A stretch of DNA of 64,000 bases from Prevotella sp. P3-122 (GCF_002251365.1 NZ_NPJH01000020.1:1-64000); one strand, 5' to 3'; positions 34,359 to 43,027 are shown, counted from the first letter of the stretch. The notes: generated by a model not told the origin, from the sequence alone. Program-made: numbers and translations.

Positions 34359-35504
34359 TCATTCAAATACACCGTCAAACAACGAGACGGCTTCGTCTTT
34401 CTTCGTATTGATAATCCGGGCGTAACGCTGGGTGTGCCGGATGGTGGTATGTCCGAGCAGCTGACTGGTAGTGTAAATGTCTATACCCGCTGTAAGACAG
34501 AGCGTTGCGAAGCTGTGCCTCGCCGCGTGAAAAGTGATGTCTTTCGTGATTCCGGCATTCTCCATCCACGTTCCGAGGCTCTGCCCGTAGTTTCTTGTCA
34601 GCCGGGGAAACACCCTGTCCTCCGCCGTGGCGTCCTCCGGCTTTTCCGGCAGCCATTTCCGGGCGTTCATGTTCAGCGGCAGAAACAGCTCGACACCGGT
34701 TTTGTACTGAATTATCTCAACCTGCCAGTGGGTAGCGGTTCTCACAATGTCTTTCCAATGGAGATTCATGATGTCATAGATGCGCAGCCCGCTGAAACAG
34801 GAGAACAGGAACGCACCCTTGATGTCCTCACGGCAGCAGGGAGTGGCGATAAGCCGTTTTATCTCCTCTACGGTCAGATACTCGCGTTTGTGCTCTTTGA
34901 TGGACAGCGAGGCTCTGGTTATTCCCTTGAACGGGCTTTTGGGTATCACGCTTTCACGTACCGCATAGTTAAGCGCAGCTCTGACATAGCACAGGTACAG
35001 GAATACGGTGCTTTTTGTCATTTTCTTCCGGTCTGTATTATGTGCGGAACGGCTGACAAGGTACTCCATAAACCTCGTGAGGTATTCCTTGTCCACATCG
35101 GCAAGTGTAGTCTCAGAATCATAATCCGTGACCTCCTTGACCGTTCGGTCTATCCACGCTTTTGATGATTCCGCACAGCTTTTCTTCGCATTCTCGGCAT
35201 AAATGCCCATCCATGCGCAGAACGGCATCCGGGCCTTGTGTGATTTGTCCTTTATGCCCGCAATACGGTTGGTAAGGTCAAGTATCATTTCCTCCTTGAT
35301 GGCGTTCGCTTGTGCCAGCGTGTTGGCATTCATTATTCTTGACGGTGTGTCGGTCTCCGGCACAAGGTACAACTTCAGGAACTTGTAAGTCCGCTTGCCG
35401 TTATGGTATATATCCAGATACAGCGAACGGTTGCCGTTTTTCAGCACTTGCTCCCGGAGCCTTATCGGTTCCTTCATCACCACCTGTTTCTTCAGTCTGC
35501 CCAT
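34359..35504 (-). CDS. Tyrosine recombinase/integrase (second of a tandem pair)
   Basis: 381 residues. The N-terminal Arm-like and SAM-like core-binding regions are followed by the catalytic domain: Arg in Ser-Gly-Leu-Arg-Ile-Tyr near residue 235, His-x2-Arg in His-Ala-Ala-Arg-His near 329, His in Leu-Leu-Gly-His-Thr near 352 and Tyr in Gln-Arg-Tyr-Ala-Arg near 362. It starts 5 bp after the paralogous integrase gene. Both probably act on the same element ends. Confidence 0.92.
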   Translation of the reverse strand: MGRLKKQVVMKEPIRLREQVLKNGNRSLYLDIYHNGKRTYKFLKLYLVPETDTPSRIMNANTLAQANAIKEEMILDLTNRIAGIKDKSHKARMPFCAWMGIYAENAKKSCAESSKAWIDRTVKEVTDYDSETTLADVDKEYLTRFMEYLVSRSAHNTDRKKMTKSTVFLYLCYVRAALNYAVRESVIPKSPFKGITRASLSIKEHKREYLTVEEIKRLIATPCCREDIKGAFLFSCFSGLRIYDIMNLHWKDIVRTATHWQVEIIQYKTGVELFLPLNMNARKWLPEKPEDATAEDRVFPRLTRNYGQSLGTWMENAGITKDITFHAARHSFATLCLTAGIDIYTTSQLLGHTTIRHTQRYARIINTKKDEAVSLFDGVFE

Positions 35505-35509
35505 ATCTC

Positions 35510-36640
35510 TTAATCAAATAGTCTGTCAATCAAATAAACTGCATCCACCTTCTTTTTGTCCACGATTTTTGCGTACACCTGGGTCGTTTCCACATCCGAG
35601 TGTCCGAGCAACTGGCTGGTGGTATAGAGGTCTGCGCCCATTGTCAGCGTCATCGTCGCAAAGGCGTGACGGCTCACGTGATAGGACACCCGTTTGGTAA
35701 TGCCGGCCTTGGAAGTCCACGTTTTCAGCACATGGTCGCAATCGCTCAGCGTGGGGACATCAAAGACGGCATCGTCAGGATTTCCTTTCTCTCCCGGCAT
35801 GAACTTCTGCGCCTGTAGGCTCAAAGGCAGGTAGATTACCTTCCCCGTCTTTTGCTGACGCAATTCCAAATGAGTCTTGCCGTTTTCCTCGATTACGTCT
35901 TTCCAACGCAGTCCTTTGACATCACTGTAACGTAGCCCGCAAAAACAAGAAAAAAGAAACGCCGTCTTCACCCTTGGACTCCTACATGGAGTGTCAATAA
36001 GCGTCTGCACCTCTTCAATGGTCAGATACTCGCGTTTTTTGCGTTCCCCCTGTATGGAAGCCCAGTCGAATGACAATAAAGGATTGTCGCCAAGAATTTC
36101 CAGATCCACGGCATAGTTGAGGGCCGCCCGTATATATCCGCAGTAACCGGATATGGTTTTCTTTGCCAGCGGCTTTTTTGTCAATCTCGTCATCCGGGTG
36201 CCGAGATATTCTATAAATCCCTGAAGAAAGTCCTTATCGACCTCATACAATCTTATCCGCGGATTATAAGCCTTCAGGCACACTGATACTGCGTGTACAT
36301 GATCGACAAGGGCTCTGCGCCCTTTTTTCTCTCCGGACTCAGCGTATTCATCGAGCCATTCTATCAGCGGTGTCCGGGCTTTGTCCGAAAGGATTGTCGC
36401 CGGCTTCTTGTTGGTGATGTCAAGAATACGCTGTGCCTTGATGGCATTGGCAGCCTTGAGCGTGTTGGCATTCCTCTCCTTTGCCTCCTGCGATATTTCA
36501 GGGACAAGGAAGAGTTTAAGAAACTCATATCTGCGTTTGCGGTCGGTATAGATATCCAGATATATGGATTGGTTGCCGTCCTTAAGCTGCTTGAAGCGGA
36601 TGCGGACAGGTACCGATTCTGATTTTTTTGTTCTTGCCAT
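35510..36640 (-). CDS. Tyrosine recombinase/integrase (first of a tandem pair)
   Basis: 376 residues, clearly related to the neighbouring integrase. Catalytic residues are visible: Arg in Cys-Gly-Leu-Arg-Tyr, His-x2-Arg in His-Val-Ser-Arg-His-Ala-Phe, His in Leu-Leu-Gly-His-Ser-Asp, and Tyr in Val-Tyr-Ala-Lys-Ile. First gene of the integrase pair; it lies nearest the presumed element end to the right. Confidence 0.92.
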   Translation of the reverse strand: MARTKKSESVPVRIRFKQLKDGNQSIYLDIYTDRKRRYEFLKLFLVPEISQEAKERNANTLKAANAIKAQRILDITNKKPATILSDKARTPLIEWLDEYAESGEKKGRRALVDHVHAVSVCLKAYNPRIRLYEVDKDFLQGFIEYLGTRMTRLTKKPLAKKTISGYCGYIRAALNYAVDLEILGDNPLLSFDWASIQGERKKREYLTIEEVQTLIDTPCRSPRVKTAFLFSCFCGLRYSDVKGLRWKDVIEENGKTHLELRQQKTGKVIYLPLSLQAQKFMPGEKGNPDDAVFDVPTLSDCDHVLKTWTSKAGITKRVSYHVSRHAFATMTLTMGADLYTTSQLLGHSDVETTQVYAKIVDKKKVDAVYLIDRLFD

Positions 36641-36666
36641 TCTCTGCCAATGCTTTATTTCGTATG

Positions 36667-36674
36667 CAAAGGTA
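36667..36674 (-). promoter_or_regulatory. -7 box of the integrase operon
   Basis: TACCTTTG on the minus strand, 26 bp before the integrase ATG. The nearest TTTG upstream is 24 bp away, longer than the usual spacing. Confidence 0.5.
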
Positions 36675-36780
36675 CAAAAAATAGCTCATAACGACTAACA
36701 AAAAAGTAACATAAATAGCAGAAATAACAAAAAATAACCTATACCCCACCAAAAACAAATCAAAATCGCTTCTATGCAAT

Positions 36781-36801
36781 GCCTTATAAATAAAGGCTTT
36801 T
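36781..36801 (+). terminator. Short hairpin followed by T-rich sequence
   Basis: GCCTT (36781-36785) and AAGGC (36793-36797) with a 7-nt loop, then TTTTGTTT. A weak terminator or part of the element end; not certain. Confidence 0.35.
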
Positions 36802-36862
36802 GTTTGCACTTACTTATAAATTTCCTCTCTCATTTACGCCATTTCACTTTAACACGTATACC

Positions 36863-36894
36863 TTTGGCGGAAAAGAAAAACCGTCGTATCTTTG
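36863..36894 (+). promoter_or_regulatory. Consensus promoter reading right from the integrase side
   Basis: TTTG (36863-36866), 20-bp spacer, TATCTTTG (36887-36894). Transcription would begin near 36900 and run about 210 nt before the XRE gene at 37111. On the other strand an inverse -7 box (complement of 36980-36987) lies inside that leader. Confidence 0.65.
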
Positions 36895-37110
36895 CGGTGG
36901 ATTTGTACGGTTGTGCTAAAGATGGCTCGACGGCTTTCTTTGTGCGCCTGATACTTCGTTACTCACTCATATCTGGGTGCAAAGATAGGCATTTTGAAGA
37001 TAACTACATTCATTTTGCCTGTTAAACTATGTTAATACACGAAAGAAATTTTTGCCGCCGTGCCGTCTAATACAACCTAAAGCATTGTATAACAACAAAT
37101 TAAGAGCAAA

Positions 37111-37485
37111 ATGACTGAAAAAGAAATTATTGGCAAAATGAATGACTTTTGGGCACAAAGTGGCAAAAGTAAGGCAGAAATGAGTCGCGAGTTAGGCGTG
37201 GACGCTGGCACATTTGGCAACATCTTGAATGGCAACCGTGGCGTGTCTGCTGGGCTGCTTTCAAAGTTCTTGGAAACGTATCCATCTGTGAGTGCTGAAT
37301 GGCTCATGCGTGGGGTTGGCTCAATGTATGCCTCTGATGGGGCGGCTGTTGTCGGCAATAACAATGTGGCCAACAACCGCAATACCACAGTAAACGATAC
37401 GGATGCCGTGCGACTGTTGGCCAACCAACTTGCCGAAAAAGACAAACAGATAAATCAGTTACTCCAGATTATTGCAGCCAAATGA
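37111..37485 (+). CDS. XRE-like helix-turn-helix protein
   Basis: 124 residues. HTH at about residues 18-60 (Lys-Ser-Lys-Ala-Glu-Met-Ser-Arg-Glu-Leu-Gly-Val, Ile-Leu-Asn-Gly-Asn-Arg-Gly-Val-Ser), then Trp-Leu-Met-Arg-Gly, a pattern of Bacteroidales phage-like regulators. The C-terminus is a short coiled coil (Leu-Ala-Glu-Lys-Asp-Lys-Gln-Ile). The stop overlaps the following lipoprotein gene as ATGA. Confidence 0.8.
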   Translation: MTEKEIIGKMNDFWAQSGKSKAEMSRELGVDAGTFGNILNGNRGVSAGLLSKFLETYPSVSAEWLMRGVGSMYASDGAAVVGNNNVANNRNTTVNDTDAVRLLANQLAEKDKQINQLLQIIAAK

Positions 37486-37991
37486 AACACCGATTTGCCC
37501 TTTTGCTTGCCCTCTGTGGCCTTTTCTCATGCTCGGATGATGAGACACTACCAAATAGCGAAACAACGCCACCAACGGCCTTGTTTGTGGCCGTCAATGA
37601 CGTTGAGTTGTTGATGGTTGATGTAAGGGATGGCCAATGCCATCAATTCACGGTTTGGCAATCCGATGGGTCGCGGTTCTACGCTCAGGGCTTCAGCACG
37701 TCTGGCAAATGGCCATCATACACTTACATCTATACGGGCAACTCTGATGTGGCCGTGGGGCAATCAGCCGGGCAAATGGAAATGTCGGCTACGTTTGAAG
37801 ATGAAACGGAGTTTGTGGCTGACTTCAACGCCCATTTGGTATTACAGGAATTGGCAATGAATGTGACGGGCCAATCAATGACTCTCACGATGTCAGCAAA
37901 AGATGTCCGTTTCACTCGCCATGATGCACCTTTGGACGTGAACGGTGACGGCATCCCTGACTTGCTGCAACCGCAAATTTTCAGCAAATAA
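37482..37991 (+). CDS. Small lipoprotein, unknown function
   Basis: 169 residues with a lipoprotein signal (Leu-Phe-Ser-Cys at residues 14-17). The mature part is acidic and beta-rich, and its end (Asp-Val-Asn-Gly-Asp-Gly-Ile-Pro-Asp) has the form of a calcium-binding EF-hand/dockerin-like loop. Coupled to the XRE gene by ATGA overlap. Not recognised. Confidence 0.65.
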   Translation: MKHRFALLLALCGLFSCSDDETLPNSETTPPTALFVAVNDVELLMVDVRDGQCHQFTVWQSDGSRFYAQGFSTSGKWPSYTYIYTGNSDVAVGQSAGQMEMSATFEDETEFVADFNAHLVLQELAMNVTGQSMTLTMSAKDVRFTRHDAPLDVNGDGIPDLLQPQIFSK

Positions 37992-38056
37992 AATTCATCT
38001 ATTTGTAATTAACTGAAAATCAGCACCAAAGAAAAACATAATTTATATAATGAGTA

Positions 38057-38677
38057 TTATCGTTTTACATACACCTTCGTATTCCCTCGTCCTTCTGATG
38101 TTATGCCAGTTGGCTGCACACAGAAATCACGGAGCTCTTTGGCGGCTGTGGAATGAGGGAGGAGGGTCATTGCTTCATAGTCATGGACTCGCATGAAATG
38201 GTGTTCGGCAATGTAATCTTGTGCCATCTTCAGGCGTTGGTCGCGAGTGTATGGTGAACGGTTGTTTGGGGATTCATATCCCTTATGCAGTTTGCATTTG
38301 CGACCGATGTCACGGACGAGTTGTTTGTCCGGACGAAAGTTGACACCACGAACACCAATGCGCTTGGCGGTAACTTTCTTTCCGTTGCCATCAAAGTCCT
38401 CTACCTCATCATCGTCCATCACGCCAATGGAGAGACTGAACGTGCCAAGTTCGTCAATTGTGATGGTATGACCCTCGGCAAGCCAACGTTTCATCTCATC
38501 AACCATACGGCACATGACTTTAGCCACATCGCCCTGATTCAATCCTGAACCAGGGTAACATATCTTCTTGACAAAGTCTTCGGAGCTGAGATTGCTATAG
38601 GTTTTGACCTTGTAGTAAGCTTTCCGCTCTCCTGTGCCGTTCATGTCCGGCATTTCTCTTTTGATGTATTCTGCCAT
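38057..38677 (-). CDS. HU/IHF-like DNA-binding protein of the Bacteroidales type
   Basis: 206 residues. The N-terminal 115 residues show the HU-like pattern Asp-Val-Ala-Lys-Val-Met...Ile-Thr-Ile-Asp-Glu-Leu-Gly-Thr-Phe-Ser-Leu-Ser-Ile and Gly-Val-Asn-Phe-Arg-Pro. The C-terminal part has a second helical domain (Tyr-Thr-Arg-Asp-Gln-Arg-Leu-Lys). Such proteins bind and bend DNA and are common beside mobile elements and polysaccharide loci. Confidence 0.8.
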   Translation of the reverse strand: MAEYIKREMPDMNGTGERKAYYKVKTYSNLSSEDFVKKICYPGSGLNQGDVAKVMCRMVDEMKRWLAEGHTITIDELGTFSLSIGVMDDDEVEDFDGNGKKVTAKRIGVRGVNFRPDKQLVRDIGRKCKLHKGYESPNNRSPYTRDQRLKMAQDYIAEHHFMRVHDYEAMTLLPHSTAAKELRDFCVQPTGITSEGRGNTKVYVKR

Positions 38678-38890
38678 AACTACGGTTTAACAAGTTTGTT
38701 GCCTAGGTTTTACAACCTGATTAAGTAGAGTTATTAACTCTTTCTCCCTGTTCTTGCAATCGGAACGCAGCATGAAATGATGGTATCATGGTTTGAAACG
38801 ACAGTATCACAACTTGAAACAATCATATTGCTTCATGATATAACGCATTTTGTTCATGCAAGACATCTGGGCTAAACAGGGTCTTCGTTT

Positions 38891-39090
38891 CTATTCTAAT
38901 CTCACAAGATCTGTGAGTTCGACATCAAGCAGTTTTGAGTTTTTGATGTATGTTTCCATTGGTGGTTGACACGCATTGGTACACCACTTAGAGACAGTTG
39001 TTGGAACACAGTCTAATTGTTCCGCCAACCACTTGTTCGTTTTCTGCTTCTCTGCCAAAACAACTTTAATTCGGTTATTTTCTTATCCAT
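38891..39090 (-). pseudogene. Frameshifted small XRE-type HTH gene
   Basis: From ATG 39090 the frame runs only 25 codons. After one base shift near 39078 (in an A-run on the coding strand), an excellent XRE HTH follows to TAG at 38891 (Ala-Glu-Lys-Gln-Lys-Thr-Asn-Lys-Trp-Leu-Ala-Glu-Gln-Leu, Val-Ser-Lys-Trp-Cys, Leu-Leu-Asp-Val). Total length is 200 nt, not a multiple of three. Either a real mutation or a sequencing error in the homopolymer. Confidence 0.6.
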
Positions 39091-39221
39091 CGTATGCAAT
39101 TTTTAATATATGATGACAAAGTTACTGCTTTTTATTGAAAATTAGGCACTTTCTTTCGGTTTTTTCTCAAAAGAAAACTCATTTTATTGCAATTATTCTC
39201 ACTTGTTTCAGAAAAAAACAG

Positions 39222-39229
39222 TAAATTTG
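39222..39229 (+). promoter_or_regulatory. -7 box upstream of the Nudix remnant and kinase fusion
   Basis: TAAATTTG, 40 bp before the Nudix-like ATG. No convincing -33 box or TATACGTATA palindrome accompanies it. Confidence 0.45.
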
Positions 39230-39268
39230 CACTTGTCATACTGTGAAAATCAATAAAGTGCGCAAATT

Positions 39269-39694
39269 ATGAGTTATGAGTATAAACATCCTCGACAGGC
39301 CGTCACTGCTGACGCTTTGGTCATAACGCAAAAAGAGCCCCGAAAAGTTCTGACCATAGAACGGGGTGGCGAACCCTTCAAAGGCTGTTGGACGAACTCC
39401 CCGAACTTGCGTTTGACCACAGCAAGATACCCAACGATGATCTTGAAAATTTCAATGCAATGGCTATACTTCCTTGTGGGAACGTGGAGAAAGCTTCAAG
39501 TCGAATACTCCACGAGGTAAACATTGGTATCGATACGTTTAGTATGGAAGAAATGGTCACATCGGCTGGAAGGCGTAGGTGGCCCGGTTGACGTTGCTGT
39601 CATCACGAAGAACGACGGCTTCACATGGTTGAGCCGTAAGAGTTGGTATCACCATAAGGATGTCAATGGCATGTACGGTTACATGGGTAAATAA
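39269..39694 (+). pseudogene. Remnant of a Nudix (NrtR/ADP-ribose pyrophosphatase-like) gene
   Basis: Residues 1-40 of the first frame (Tyr-Lys-His-Pro-Arg, Leu-Thr-Ile-Glu-Arg-Gly-Gly-Glu-Pro-Phe-Lys-Gly-Cys-Trp) match the N-terminus of Nudix proteins. The next frame (Leu-Pro-Glu-Leu-Ala-Phe-Asp-His-Ser-Lys-Ile) matches the segment that follows the Nudix box in NrtR-type proteins, but the Nudix box itself is missing. A third frame continues to a TAA near 39692 with unrelated sequence. A central deletion plus frameshifts explain this. Confidence 0.55.
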
Positions 39695-39722
39695 TGGATA
39701 ATTCCTAAATTCCTATAACATT

Positions 39723-42329
39723 ATGGATACAGACAAGTTTTCAAGCAGACTCCATGATGCAGTGGAGAACTACTATCAGTATAACCCTGACACGCTGATG
39801 CCACTATTGATGCTGGCGTTGGCAACTCAGGATAAGATTAAACTAAGCACCAATCACGACGACTCTGCACATGTGTTCTGTGAAGTCTCATTGAGCGAGA
39901 TAATCAGTTATGACTGGGTTCGGCTTGACCCATCACTCAAAAGAAGAGTAAAGACAGCGATTGCCAATGGCGGAACAACATTCAGCATCGAGGGAGATAT
40001 AAATCCAACTCTCATGGATATTTATGATACGTTCCACTACTATGACACATTCACAGTCAACGAGGAATATCATCACAGAATCGGTATTCTCTACGAGCAT
40101 TCCAACAACTCTGCCTGCGACAAGGCCCACAGACAATATGCGATGATATGCTTGGCAGAAGTCATGATTGATGCGCCAATGGAATGGCTCTCCAAGTGTT
40201 TCCTACAAATCGCAAACCACATGCTTGTCAAATCGGGGTTGCAGCCGGAACGTCCACGCTTGCAGGTTGCATACGCGTTATGTACATTGCTGGATTATGA
40301 CGGAGAAGGTAAAATATATAATCCGTTTGCCGGTTGCGCCATTGCTGCAGCTGCCATGAATGCAAGTGGAAACATGTATGCTGACGGCAATGCAAACGAC
40401 AAACTGTTTGCTGTTGCACGACTACTCAACTATGGCATGGGAGGAAGCAATGAACACTATGCTCAACGAGATTCAACAAAATGGACTGACGCCGGTAAAT
40501 TCGACTACGTAATGTCAACTTACCGTGGGTATGTAAACGGGCTATCGGCATTTGACTTCTGTCTCTCAAAATGTTTCGACACTTTGACAGATAACGGCAA
40601 GTTTGCTGGCATCATTGCTCCAAAAGACATATTCGAGAAGCAGTCACCGGAGTTCAAAGAAGCATTGAAGCGTGACTGGATTGAAACGATTGTGCTTTTG
40701 CCTTTCGGAGAAGTTGCAGTACTCGTCAATGCCAAGAAGGAAAAGGCAATGAAGTCAAAGATTCGTTTCTATGACCTGTCCCATCCTATGCTTCGAAGTC
40801 ATCCTATACCTATGGTGCTATCTGACGATGACTTTGCTGACATTCTGCGTGTATCTGACGTGAAGAAGAAAAGTTATCTTCGAAGTTTGGTTGTACCAGA
40901 ATTTGAGGAACGTGACGGTTACGAAATCGTTACATTGGGTAGTCTTGTAAAGAAGATGCAACGCAAAGCATACTCTTTGGCAAGAGTTCCTGAGGACGAG
41001 AGGGTGCTGGCTGTCATCGACAGAAAGAGAACATACAACATGTATGAGACAGTCTGGATGAACGGCATAAAGAAATCCAGAATTGGATCCTTGTTCGCTC
41101 CAGCATATCACCTGTCATGTGACTGTTTGATTACAAATATTCGTGGACGATTGGAACCACGTCTCTTTGTTGCAGATAATGGATCTGCATTTTTCCAGGA
41201 TGGTTATGCTTTTGAGATACAGAATGGATTTGACAAGAAATGGTTACTTGAACAGTTGAACAAGCCATACGTTTTGCGCCAGCTACATCCTTACGGAATG
41301 GACAAGATGGTGCCAGAGGCAATAACAGAGGACCAAATTCTTGGTTTGAAGTTGTATAAGGAGATTGAGGGGAAAACCGATTTAGATGGATTTGACGATG
41401 ATATTACAGGCGAACTTCCTACAGGATTTAAACTAACAGGTAACAAGTCAGTCTATACAATTCACAGATTCCTTGGACATGGAAGCTTTGGCTATGCCTA
41501 CAGCGCATCTGCGAAAAACCTCGTTACAGGAGAAGAAAAGGAAGTGGTGCTAAAGGAATTCTTCCCGTGCAAAGACTACCATCGTGAGGGAGAGAATATG
41601 AAAGCTGTTCCAAACGAGAATACTCGCTTCGATATAGATGTTGAAAGACAAAAATTCCGTGAGGAAGCAGAAATCATGCATAAACTTGGCAATACACCTG
41701 ACAGCCATATTGTACCAGCAGAGGAGTTATTCGAAAGCGAGAATACAGGAACCACTTATTACGTAATGCCTTTCTATCACACTGGTTCCCTGGAAGACCT
41801 GCAGCATTCTGGAACACAATTCACTGAGGAGATGCTTGTAAACAATGTGGTCAAGCCTATTTGCAAGGCCTTACACATTGCCCACAAATGTAAGGTTCTG
41901 CATTTGGACATTAAGCCAGAAAACATTCTCGTTGACGACAACGGTGTAGCAGTATTGACAGACTTTGGAGTTGCCAAACAGTATGATAACGAGGGTGACA
42001 TCATCAACAGAAAAGGAGTGCATGGAAGAAGCGAGTATGCCGCACCAGAAATGAGACCAGATGGCGCTATGATAACATTTGGAAGCGAGCCTGATATATT
42101 TGCCCTTGCTGCAACTCTATATAATTTGGCAACCCAACGTCGCCCACATCCAATACAATATCATAGTGACGAGGACGGCGATCTACGTTTCTTCATGGGA
42201 AAAGAAGGATTGTCCGTTGGTTTCATTGAAGCAATTGTTGCCGGACTGCAAGCTGCTGCTCCTGCACGTCCAGCTAATGCTCAAGCATTCCTAAACCTCT
42301 TCCCTGGTTGCGAAAACATCAAACTCTAA
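39723..42329 (+). CDS. Degenerate N6-methyltransferase fused to a Ser/Thr protein kinase
   Basis: 868 residues. Residues about 140-360 have the fold pattern of type I HsdM methylases: Asn-Pro-Phe-Ala-Gly near 200, a Rossmann-like stretch, then Lys-Phe-Ala-Gly-Ile-Ile-Ala-Pro. The catalytic Asn-Pro-Pro-Tyr/Phe is replaced (Ser-Thr-Tyr-Arg-Gly near 266), so methyl transfer is unlikely. Residues about 577-868 form a eukaryotic-type kinase with all key motifs: Gly-His-Gly-Ser-Phe-Gly, Val-Val-Leu-Lys, His-Leu-Asp-Ile-Lys-Pro-Glu-Asn near 726, Asp-Phe-Gly near 747 and Ala-Pro-Glu. The HAD gene starts within its stop codon (TAATG). Related combinations occur in phage-defence loci; this role is inference. 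Confidence 0.85.
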   Translation: MDTDKFSSRLHDAVENYYQYNPDTLMPLLMLALATQDKIKLSTNHDDSAHVFCEVSLSEIISYDWVRLDPSLKRRVKTAIANGGTTFSIEGDINPTLMDIYDTFHYYDTFTVNEEYHHRIGILYEHSNNSACDKAHRQYAMICLAEVMIDAPMEWLSKCFLQIANHMLVKSGLQPERPRLQVAYALCTLLDYDGEGKIYNPFAGCAIAAAAMNASGNMYADGNANDKLFAVARLLNYGMGGSNEHYAQRDSTKWTDAGKFDYVMSTYRGYVNGLSAFDFCLSKCFDTLTDNGKFAGIIAPKDIFEKQSPEFKEALKRDWIETIVLLPFGEVAVLVNAKKEKAMKSKIRFYDLSHPMLRSHPIPMVLSDDDFADILRVSDVKKKSYLRSLVVPEFEERDGYEIVTLGSLVKKMQRKAYSLARVPEDERVLAVIDRKRTYNMYETVWMNGIKKSRIGSLFAPAYHLSCDCLITNIRGRLEPRLFVADNGSAFFQDGYAFEIQNGFDKKWLLEQLNKPYVLRQLHPYGMDKMVPEAITEDQILGLKLYKEIEGKTDLDGFDDDITGELPTGFKLTGNKSVYTIHRFLGHGSFGYAYSASAKNLVTGEEKEVVLKEFFPCKDYHREGENMKAVPNENTRFDIDVERQKFREEAEIMHKLGNTPDSHIVPAEELFESENTGTTYYVMPFYHTGSLEDLQHSGTQFTEEMLVNNVVKPICKALHIAHKCKVLHLDIKPENILVDDNGVAVLTDFGVAKQYDNEGDIINRKGVHGRSEYAAPEMRPDGAMITFGSEPDIFALAATLYNLATQRRPHPIQYHSDEDGDLRFFMGKEGLSVGFIEAIVAGLQAAAPARPANAQAFLNLFPGCENIKL

Positions 42330-42868
42330 TGCATATGGCACAATACGGTTATTACATAGTACTCGACTTTGACGGCACGGTAGTGAAACATCGCTACCCT
42401 GCCGTTGGAGAGGATATTGGTGCATTGCCAGTTCTCCGCAAGCTCGTGGCTAACGGTCACCACATATTGCTCAACACCATGAGAAGCCATGATTCTGAAG
42501 GAGTGGACACTCTGCAACCTGCTATAGATTGGTTCGCAGAACGCAACATCCCTCTCTTCGGCATCAATGAGAACCCGACCCAAAAGGAATGGACGTCATC
42601 ACCCAAGGTATATGGCAATGTCTATATTGATGACGGAGCACTCGGTGCGCCACTGAAGGAAGATGACACTCCACATCCAACCTTAGGTGCCGCCTCCCCT
42701 TTCATTGACTGGAGCGTTGCAGCCATCCACCTCTATTACAAAGGTCTCTTGACTACAAACGACATCATTGACCTCGTAAACGAAGGAGTGATCAGCAAGG
42801 ATTTGGTGCTGCTCATTAGCAAGAATGTACATGAGGTGTGGTCAGCCGGTCGAATGAGCGAAGGATAG
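42329..42868 (+). CDS. HAD-family hydrolase (upstream part of a HAD-RyR gene)
   Basis: 179 residues from ATG 42329, which overlaps the kinase stop. HAD motif I is Asp-Phe-Asp-Gly-Thr at residues 12-16; motif II lies in Asn-Thr-Met-Arg-Ser; Ile-Asp-Asp near 95 may be motif IV. HAD enzymes mostly remove phosphate from small molecules. The C-terminal residues Glu-Val-Trp-Ser-Ala-Gly-Arg-Met-Ser-Glu-Gly are the start of an RyR domain that is cut by TAG at 42866-42868. See the next entry. Confidence 0.8.
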   Translation: MHMAQYGYYIVLDFDGTVVKHRYPAVGEDIGALPVLRKLVANGHHILLNTMRSHDSEGVDTLQPAIDWFAERNIPLFGINENPTQKEWTSSPKVYGNVYIDDGALGAPLKEDDTPHPTLGAASPFIDWSVAAIHLYYKGLLTTNDIIDLVNEGVISKDLVLLISKNVHEVWSAGRMSEG

Positions 42869-43027
42869 ACCTACGGGCCTGTTCGCAACGACCAAATGCG
42901 TAAGACACCATGCCTTGTTCCCTATGAAGAACTTTCTGACGAGGAGAAGGCATACGACTGGAACACAGCTGCAAACACACTGAAATTAATCATGTCGTTA
43001 GGTTTTGAAATAAAGAAAAAACAATAA
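42869..43027 (+). pseudogene. RyR domain continuing in frame after a TAG
   Basis: In the same frame as the HAD gene, the sequence after TAG reads Thr-Tyr-Gly-Pro-Val-Arg-Asn-Asp, Leu-Val-Pro-Tyr-Glu-Glu-Leu, Glu-Glu-Lys-Ala-Tyr-Asp, Leu-Lys-Leu-Ile-Met-Ser-Leu-Gly-Phe-Glu-Ile and ends at TAA 43025-43027. RyR domains have Gly-Trp-Thr-Tyr-Gly-Pro here, so TAG stands where a Trp (TGG) is expected: one base change. RyR domains in bacteria are thought to sense nucleotide signals. Confidence 0.75.

Noticed and set aside
36851..36860. AACACGTATA before the promoter at 36863
   Set aside because: Two mismatches and 26 bp instead of 29 bp to the -7 box.
38783..38824. Two 21-bp direct repeats (GTATCA...TTGAAAC)
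   Set aside because: Only two imperfect copies with no clear link to a promoter; too weak to call an operator.
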